Positions 5,401-8,841 of a DNA stretch of 8,841 nt are shown here, piece after piece. The stretch comes from JBGSIZ01 sp041742255 (GTDB lineage Bacteria; Pseudomonadota; Alphaproteobacteria; Rhodobacterales; Rhodobacteraceae). Below the pieces are notes generated by a model. It saw nothing but the letters and a program-made list of their open reading frames with translations. It did not search any database and had not been told where the DNA came from. How positions within the stretch are numbered: position 1 is the first letter of the stretch; each line of letters starts with the position of its first letter. The DNA is taken from positions 1 to 8,841 of the forward strand of contig JBGSIZ010000325.1 in assembly GCA_041742255.1 (NCBI GenBank). The letters run 5' to 3'. Made by a program: the position numbers and the translations under genes.

Positions 5401-7292
5401 TGGAAGCGGGGTTCGTCCTGACCGTTGATGGTCTGACCACCAACGAAAGCGTTGGCGAGATCACTGTGAATGCCGGGTCAACGATGAACGGCGACATCAC
5501 CAACGACGAAGGCGCGACCCTCACCGTGGACGGTGGCACGCTGGGAACGGCGCCGGGCGCCGATCCGATGCTGGACCCCGGAAATCTGACGGACCTGCAG
5601 AACGCCGGGACGTTTGACTTTGAGGGCACGATCAACGGCACGTTGGACAACCTTGCCACCGGTGAAACGACCATTGTGGGCGTATCGACCATCACGGGTG
5701 CCGTGGACAACGCGAACGTGTTCGATATGGACGCCAACCTGACGTCTGGCGCGTTTACCAACGGCAGCACCGGCACGGTCACCTTTGCCTCTGGCACCAC
5801 ATTGACCGCGCCCACCATCGGGAACGAAGGCACCTTTGACGCGACCGCAGGCGGCACGATCACGTTGGCTGGCGATGTGACCAGCAGCGGCACCATCGAC
5901 ATGGAAAACGACACAACGGGCGACCAATTGGTCATCACCGGGTTGGCCAGCCTGAGCGGCACCACGTTCAACCTTGACGTGGACCTGACCGATGGGGCGA
6001 CGTCCACAGACGCCATTGACGTTCAGGGCGCGTTGTCCGGGTCGTTCACGCTGGCGTTCAATCTGCTTGGGACGCCATCGGCCGACCTCGCGGGGGCGGG
6101 GCTGGATGTGTTGACATATGGATCGGTCGGGACGGGTGGCTATACCATCGCCGCGTCTGGTTTGCCGACCTCGGGCACGTCCATCTTCTTCCTGTCGGAT
6201 GATGGGGCCGGTGCAATCAGCGTGCAATCGCAGGTCAATTCGGGTCTGGTCGGGATCGTCGGCACGGCGTCCTTGACCCAATCCCTGATCGGGTCGGTGA
6301 TCAACCGTCCCACCAGCCCGTTTGTTGCCGGTCTGGCCGTTCCGGCGGACAAGCCGTGCGGCACAGGCGCATGGGGTCGTTTGACCGGCGGCGTGGCCGA
6401 TGCCAGCGCACAGGTGGACGGCAACACCGCAAGCACCGCAGACACCATTCAGGACGTTCCGATTTCCGCATCCTATGCCGGGTTCCAGCTGGGCAGCGAT
6501 TTCAGCTGCTTTGGCGGGTATTTCAACGGCTGGGACCTGTCGTTTGGTGGGATCATCGGGATGAACCTTGGGAACACCTCGCAGGATGTGTTCAACCTGT
6601 CGAGCGGTGGCACCATCCTCACCACCGTTGCGGGCACCAATGAAACCGATTTCACCCAGACCTATCTTGGGGCCTATGTGTCGGCCTTCCGCAAGAACCT
6701 GTTGATCGACATGCAATACCGGGTGGAAAACACCGACTTTGACCTTGATGCCTTTACCGGATCGGGTGCGATTGACCAGTCGTTCAGCAGTCAGGCCCAA
6801 ACGGTCAGCGGATCGGCAAGCTATGTGGTGCCGATCAATCAAGAGACGTTGTTGAATTTTGTCCCGACGCTGGGCTTTTCCTATACGTCAACAGCGACGG
6901 ACAATATTCTGACCGATGCCGGTGGTTTCCTGCAGATCGACGATTCGACCACGGCCATCGGGTTTGTCGGGGGCAGCCTGTCCAAGACCCAAGTGCAGCC
7001 CAGCGGAACAAGTGCGCTGACCTATTTCGGGACCGCGACCTACTACAACGACTTTTCCGAAGGCATCACGTCCACCCTGTTTGATGCGGGTGGCGTTGCG
7101 GGACAGACATCGTTTGGCGAACCGCTTGGGTCATTTGGCGAGGTCAGCCTTGGCGTCAACTATACCCGTCTGCTGACCCCCGGTCAGTTGGGCAATGGGC
7201 GGCAGTTGAATGCCTCGGTCCGGGTCGATGGCCGGTTTGGCGAAAGTCTGGAAAGCTGGGGCGTGACGGCGCAGGCCCGTATCCAGTTCTGA
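2298..7292 (+). CDS. Giant autotransporter (type Va secretion) with repetitive acidic beta-helix passenger
   Basis: A 1664-residue protein. Residues 1-44 form a long signal peptide with a basic n-region, a hydrophobic core around 26-39 and likely cleavage after VIA44. The mature N-terminus (DLTWDGG, GNGSWNDNNPNQVW, DNVTFG) matches the start common to autotransporter-associated beta-strand passengers. Residues about 90-1325 are Gly/Thr/Asp/Asn/Val-rich rungs of roughly 20 residues (for example GDITNDEGATLTVDGG), as expected for a parallel beta-helix, and include a duplicated 259-260-residue super-repeat. A low-charge hydrophobic segment just before the barrel may act as autochaperone. From about 1357 (GAWGRLTGG) to the terminal Phe1664 is the outer-membrane beta-barrel. 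Adhesion or self-association is the usual role; no catalytic triad or RGD was noticed. GGGGA at 2287-2291, six bases before the ATG, supports this start. A terminator follows at 7302. Confidence 0.93.
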   Translation: MRVSDVATIKDQFTPGLRGLLRTTGMVLLISAGVIAMPAGRVIAADLTWDGGTPGGATIENGNGSWNDNNPNQVWNDGTPDDKAFNSGDNVTFGPNSNGSASTTTVTVSEAIDTGDITFAADPNDNTAFTIVSNGDSRIITGDGDTITMDDAATINAHLAGDFIVAGTEVLTLGGKNGSVTTLTIGANANVEISTSAPGSSFVLGGTVTNQADGTLTNLGTMTGTLDNAGTFSTTGTVNDVNSTAGSAAFSGSSTGDVDISGGTVDLTGAFVVDGSFTLGAGVTGGLSVDNDLTVDSFDNSDSVTITAGDTLEITGGGETFVNNAGASLDIDATGTLDGDITHNGTTLTIGGTVTGDVDANENVTVESTGDIDGELDIAATKIASVAGGADIGNVVNAGTFDVTTAGTVTIDSTFGNTGTLDFEAAGATTLDVGTALTNDGAITNTGNGAVTLDVTTEYEQNTGGSINAGTGSVTITAGLIDLNAGTLTGTVTLDGDIETAIDLTFGTAQTLGGYLTNEGAVISVTAAINAGGEAITNDGGDFNINTGGSITNAGVVTNENNGTFDLVAGTSLTATSVSNETGADFTIAGTATVTSDFTNDGAGSLLTVDGTVTGGVDNTDTATVDIGSTGSISGELDNDATVTVEAGAQIGSVDNSSTFDITTAGTVTVDMTFVNTGTLDFEAAGATTLDVGTTLTNNGAITNTGNGAVTLDAATEYEQNTGGSINAGTGSVTITAGLIDLNAGTLTGNVTLDGDIENAITLTFGAVQTLGGSLTNESTGVVNITAAINAGGEAITNDGGDFNINTGGSITDAGVVTNENDGTFDLVAGTSLTATSVSNETGADFTIAGTATVTSNITNDGAGTLLTVDGTVTGDVDNTDTATVDVNNGGSITGELDNDATATVAGDVGSIINQADGDITFDGTMEIGGTFQNEGLAEVAAGVDVTSTGLTTNTGTSADLTIADTGSLIGNVTNELSADLDVDGTLDGDLTNSSAVDLQGIITGNVDNNTGGDISVVGDSTIGGTLDNADTVDVEAGFVLTVDGLTTNESVGEITVNAGSTMNGDITNDEGATLTVDGGTLGTAPGADPMLDPGNLTDLQNAGTFDFEGTINGTLDNLATGETTIVGVSTITGAVDNANVFDMDANLTSGAFTNGSTGTVTFASGTTLTAPTIGNEGTFDATAGGTITLAGDVTSSGTIDMENDTTGDQLVITGLASLSGTTFNLDVDLTDGATSTDAIDVQGALSGSFTLAFNLLGTPSADLAGAGLDVLTYGSVGTGGYTIAASGLPTSGTSIFFLSDDGAGAISVQSQVNSGLVGIVGTASLTQSLIGSVINRPTSPFVAGLAVPADKPCGTGAWGRLTGGVADASAQVDGNTASTADTIQDVPISASYAGFQLGSDFSCFGGYFNGWDLSFGGIIGMNLGNTSQDVFNLSSGGTILTTVAGTNETDFTQTYLGAYVSAFRKNLLIDMQYRVENTDFDLDAFTGSGAIDQSFSSQAQTVSGSASYVVPINQETLLNFVPTLGFSYTSTATDNILTDAGGFLQIDDSTTAIGFVGGSLSKTQVQPSGTSALTYFGTATYYNDFSEGITSTLFDAGGVAGQTSFGEPLGSFGEVSLGVNYTRLLTPGQLGNGRQLNASVRVDGRFGESLESWGVTAQARIQF
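3351..4127 (+). repeat. autotransporter super-repeat, unit 1 (259 codons)
   Basis: The unit begins at GTVTG (residue 352) and runs to residue 610. It contains landmark segments TFDVTTAGTVTID, NTGTLDFEAAGATTLDVG, EYEQNTGGSINAG, GGDFNINTGGSIT and GTFDLVAGTSLTATSVSNE. Its first 45 or so codons are clearly diverged from unit 2, while the rest is near-identical. Identical DNA runs shared with unit 2 include 3545-3602 (58 bp), 3871-3937 (67 bp) and 4008-4072 (65 bp). Confidence 0.9.
4128..4907 (+). repeat. autotransporter super-repeat, unit 2 (260 codons)
   Basis: Unit 2 has the same order of landmarks as unit 1, offset by 777 bp up to about 4600 and by 780 bp afterwards. The one extra codon lies in the TNESTGVVNITAA region, where unit 1 has TNEGAVISVTAA. 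Matching identical runs are at 4322-4379, 4651-4717 and 4788-4852. The head of this unit (GTVTGGVDNTDTATVD...GELDNDA) is closest to the third, partial unit. Confidence 0.9.
4908..5030 (+). repeat. autotransporter super-repeat, partial third unit
   Basis: GTVTGDVDNTDTATVD followed by GSITGELDNDATATV repeats the head of unit 2 (GTVTGGVDNTDTATVD, GSISGELDNDATVTV) 780 bp later. Similarity fades after about residue 905, where the passenger continues with more degenerate rungs. The array is therefore two full units plus a truncated third. Confidence 0.8.
6366..7289 (+). other. C-terminal autotransporter beta-barrel domain
   Basis: Residues about 1357-1664, roughly 308 aa, the size of a 12-stranded autotransporter translocator. 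It opens with GAWGRLTGG. It then has alternating aromatic/hydrophobic strands such as SYAGFQLGSDF, TYLGAYVSAF, NLLIDMQYRVENTDF, LLNFVPTLGFSYT, ALTYFGTATYYNDF and SFGEVSLGVNYTRLL, and ends in VTAQARIQF with terminal Phe, the usual Bam recognition end. Two cysteines, Cys1354 just before the barrel and Cys1404, are the only ones I see in the whole protein and could form a disulfide. The stretch LTQSLIGSVINRP (from residue 1326) could be the linker helix that plugs the barrel. Confidence 0.85.
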
Positions 7293-7301
7293 CCAATGTT
7301 G

Positions 7302-7328
7302 AAGGGCGGCGCTTGACCGTCGCCCTTT
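7302..7328 (+). terminator. Rho-independent terminator after the autotransporter
   Basis: AAGGGCGGCG (7302-7311) pairs with CGTCGCCCTT (7318-7327) through 10 bp, including one G-T pair, around a 6-base loop CTTGAC. It is followed by a short T tract (TTT, then TTT again at 7333-7335). It begins 9 bases after the stop codon. It should separate autotransporter transcription from the type VI secretion genes. Confidence 0.7.
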
Positions 7329-7354
7329 AGGGTTTCAGTATTGCATTGTACATT

Positions 7355-7385
7355 CCCCGGGTTGCGGCGATGCCAAGGCCCGGGG
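7355..7385. repeat. G+C-rich inverted repeat upstream of tssK
   Basis: CCCCGGG (7355-7361) and CCCGGGG (7379-7385) are perfect complements 17 bases apart, with a possible inner GGC-GAT-GCC hairpin. TATAGT at 7389-7394 just downstream resembles a -10 element, but no -35 is well spaced. It lies 28-59 bp before the tssK ATG. It may be a back-up terminator, an operator or a leader-RNA stem. Confidence 0.4.
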
Positions 7386-7413
7386 GCCTATAGTTTGAAA
7401 CGATTGGAACGCG

Positions 7414-8745
7414 ATGTCCTGGTTCAGCAAAGTTGCCTGGCGGGAAGGGCTGTTTTTGCAGCCCCAACACCTGCAGCAATCCGACCGCTATCTGGAAAAG
7501 CTGGTGCAGGCGCGAACCGCCGTCATGACCCCCTATCCCTGGGGCCTGATTGATCTCAAGATTGACCGCGATCTGGCCCAGCAAGGGCGCATCGGACTGC
7601 GCACCGCCGTGGGTATCATGCCCGATGGAACCCCGTTCGAGGCGCCGGGGTCCGGCCCCTTGCCCACCCCTGTCGCCGTCCCTGACGATGCCGCCGGGCT
7701 GTTGATCTGGTTGACCTTGCCCGATGCCGCGATGAACGGTCAGGATGTGAGCGGGTCCGCGTCCAACGCCGCCACCCGCTATGTCATCGAGGCCGAAACC
7801 GTGGCCGACAACGCCGCCTCCAGCCGGGTAGAGCAAACCATCGAAGTGGCGGTGCCCCGGTTGGAATTGGCGCTGCGCAAGACCCCGAAACCGGGGTATC
7901 AATGTATCCCTGTGGGCCGCATCAACGAAGTGCGTGATGGTGTTGTGTCCATCGACGACACTGTGCCGCCCACCGGCCTCGTCCTTACCGTTCATCCTGC
8001 CTATGAAGGATATCTGTCCCGCGTCATCGGCTGGATGGAGGCCAAGCTGGAAGGGTTGGCCCGGTTCGCGTCCGATCCGAGTTCCGGTGGCGGCATGCAG
8101 GCGTCCGATTACCTGATGTTGATGGTTCTGAACCGGGAACTGCCGATCCTGCGCCACTATCGCCATTCCGGCAAGATCCACCCGGAACGCTTGTATGAAA
8201 AGCTGATCAGTATTGCCGGGGAATTGGCCACCTTTGACCAAGGCGAACGGCAGGCCGCCGATTACGCGGCCTATAACCACGATGACGCCAAGGCCAGTTT
8301 TTCGCCCCCCGTGCAGGATATTCAGCGCCTGTTGGCCCGTGATGTGGGCCGCGCCGTGCGTCTGCCTCTGAAAGAAGTGCGCCCTGGCAGCTTTGCCGCG
8401 CTGGTCAATGACCGCAACCTGTTTGGTCAGGCCACGTTCGTGGTCGAGGTGTCGTCCGGTCTGCCGTTGACGCAGGTGCAGCAGCAATTCCCGCAGTTGT
8501 GCAAGGTGGGTCCGTCCACCCGGATGAAGGAAATCATCAATAACAACCTGCCCGGCGTGCCCTTGATGCACTTGCCCAATCCGCCCCGACAGATCAGGGT
8601 CGTGGCATCAAATGTTTATTTCCTAGTCGATAAATCCACCGAACTTTGGCGCGAATTCAGCGTGGCCCCTGCGATTGGCATGCACTTTGCCGGGAATTGG
8701 CCCGATCTGAAACTCGAACTTTGGGCAATTCCGGAGAAGCTGTGA
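7414..8745 (+). CDS. tssK: TssK, type VI secretion system baseplate subunit
   Basis: A complete 443-residue protein, the normal length for the family (ImpJ/VasE, COG3522). The N-terminus MSWFSKVAWREGLFLQPQHL is the hallmark TssK start and fixes the ATG at 7414. Further family features are YLEKLVQARTA, a central helical part (about 190-300: YLSRVIGWMEAKLEGLARF, YLMLMVLNRELPILRHY) and the C-terminal head domain. The last part carries LPGVPLMHLPNPPRQIRVVASNVYFLVDKS, and the protein ends GNWPDLKLELWAIPEKL. TssK is a cytoplasmic trimer that links the baseplate to the TssL/TssM membrane complex, and the next gene is indeed TssL-like. The ribosome-binding site is weak (TTGGAAC). No tssJ lies upstream, so tssK appears to be the first gene of its transcript. 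Confidence 0.95.
   Translation: MSWFSKVAWREGLFLQPQHLQQSDRYLEKLVQARTAVMTPYPWGLIDLKIDRDLAQQGRIGLRTAVGIMPDGTPFEAPGSGPLPTPVAVPDDAAGLLIWLTLPDAAMNGQDVSGSASNAATRYVIEAETVADNAASSRVEQTIEVAVPRLELALRKTPKPGYQCIPVGRINEVRDGVVSIDDTVPPTGLVLTVHPAYEGYLSRVIGWMEAKLEGLARFASDPSSGGGMQASDYLMLMVLNRELPILRHYRHSGKIHPERLYEKLISIAGELATFDQGERQAADYAAYNHDDAKASFSPPVQDIQRLLARDVGRAVRLPLKEVRPGSFAALVNDRNLFGQATFVVEVSSGLPLTQVQQQFPQLCKVGPSTRMKEIINNNLPGVPLMHLPNPPRQIRVVASNVYFLVDKSTELWREFSVAPAIGMHFAGNWPDLKLELWAIPEKL
8733..8739 (+). promoter_or_regulatory. ribosome-binding site for tssL inside the tssK end
   Basis: GGAGAAG lies within the last codons of tssK. Its GGAG core ends 8 bases before the ATG at 8745, a near-ideal Shine-Dalgarno. 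It supports the ATG that overlaps the tssK stop as the real start of the next gene and suggests translational coupling. Confidence 0.7.
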
Positions 8746-8841
8746 TGAGCGGCGACGACAGCGAACGCACCGTATTTGGGCAAAAACTGCCGGTTCCCCC
8801 GGCCCGCACGCCGCAGGGACAGCGACCCGCTGCGCCACAGG
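8745..8841 (+). CDS. tssL: TssL / IcmH (DotU) family type VI secretion protein, N-terminal fragment
   Basis: The ATG at 8745-8747 shares its A with the last base of the tssK stop (TGATG). The frame stays open to the right edge for 32 codons: acidic MSGDDSERTVFGQKLP, then a Pro/Arg/Gln-rich stretch. An N-terminus with an acidic head, an RTVF motif and a proline-rich linker is typical of long-form TssL proteins, in which a DotU cytoplasmic domain, one membrane helix and often a C-terminal OmpA-like domain follow; none of these is in view. The position right after tssK is the usual one (tssK-tssL-tssM). The call rests on gene order plus this short motif, so the family is likely and the exact form unknown. 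Confidence 0.75.
   Translation, partial: MSGDDSERTVFGQKLPVPPARTPQGQRPAAPQ

Noticed and set aside
2138..6016. Four long minus-strand open frames (up to 399 codons) in one register opposite the autotransporter, Val/Ser/Pro-rich
   Set aside because: All four lie in the same antisense register, where a stop can arise only when a sense codon starts with TA or CA (Tyr, His, Gln) after a suitable third base. The passenger is nearly free of those residues, so the frame stays open by composition. The translations are low-complexity and show no recognisable domain.
5478..6842. 454-codon minus-strand open frame opposite the passenger end and barrel
   Set aside because: It overlaps the well-supported beta-barrel coding sequence, and its Gly/Arg/Val-rich translation has no family resemblance. 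It looks like a shadow of G+C-rich codon bias.
7362..7394. TTGCGG (7362-7367) as -35 element paired with TATAGT (7389-7394) for tssK
   Set aside because: The spacer is 21 bp, too long for a normal sigma-70 promoter, and the -35 part lies inside the inverted repeat. I noted the -10-like box only.
7327..8571. 414-codon minus-strand open frame opposite tssK
   Set aside because: tssK is unmistakable on the + strand from its N-terminal motif to its C-terminus. The antisense translation is His/Gly/Gln-rich, without recognisable motifs, and runs through the terminator and the tssK start region.

Overview
The window looks like chromosomal DNA from an alphaproteobacterium, most likely a marine Rhodobacterales (Rhodobacteraceae) relative. 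The reasons are the high G+C content, the mitofilin-like gene followed by hemY at the left edge (a usual arrangement next to hemC/hemD in that order), and a tRNA gene that does not encode its CCA end. This assignment is an inference from gene families and order; no species marker is visible.

Left part (1-1985, + strand): the 3' end of a COG4223 (mitofilin-like) membrane protein gene, then a complete hemY-type gene. HemY has two N-terminal membrane segments, a TPR-like helical body and a C-terminal four-cysteine zinc ribbon. The 52-bp gap between the two genes holds a short tandem duplication. A possible bidirectional hairpin follows hemY, and then comes a tRNA-Thr(CGT) gene on the minus strand, convergent with hemY.

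Centre (2124-7292): a 174-bp divergent regulatory region, rich in dyads and repeated half-sites, precedes a 1664-codon autotransporter (type Va secretion) gene. The protein has a signal peptide, a passenger of about 1300 residues made of Gly/Thr/Asp/Asn/Val-rich beta-helix rungs, and a C-terminal outer-membrane beta-barrel ending in Phe. Inside the passenger a super-repeat of 259-260 residues is tandemly duplicated, with identical DNA stretches of 58-67 bp. One stretch of 954 residues (383-1336) contains no Lys, Arg, His or Cys, making the passenger extremely acidic.

Right part (7293-8841, + strand): a good intrinsic terminator closes the autotransporter gene. A G+C-rich inverted repeat follows, then tssK (type VI secretion baseplate) and the first 32 codons of a tssL/icmH-type gene that overlaps the tssK stop by one base. 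This is probably the start of a type VI secretion operon running off the right edge. The two secretion loci are neighbours but separated by a terminator, so any functional link between them is speculative.

The long antisense open frames opposite the passenger are composition artefacts. I see no CRISPR array, insertion sequence or clearly novel multi-gene system. The most unusual object is the autotransporter passenger.
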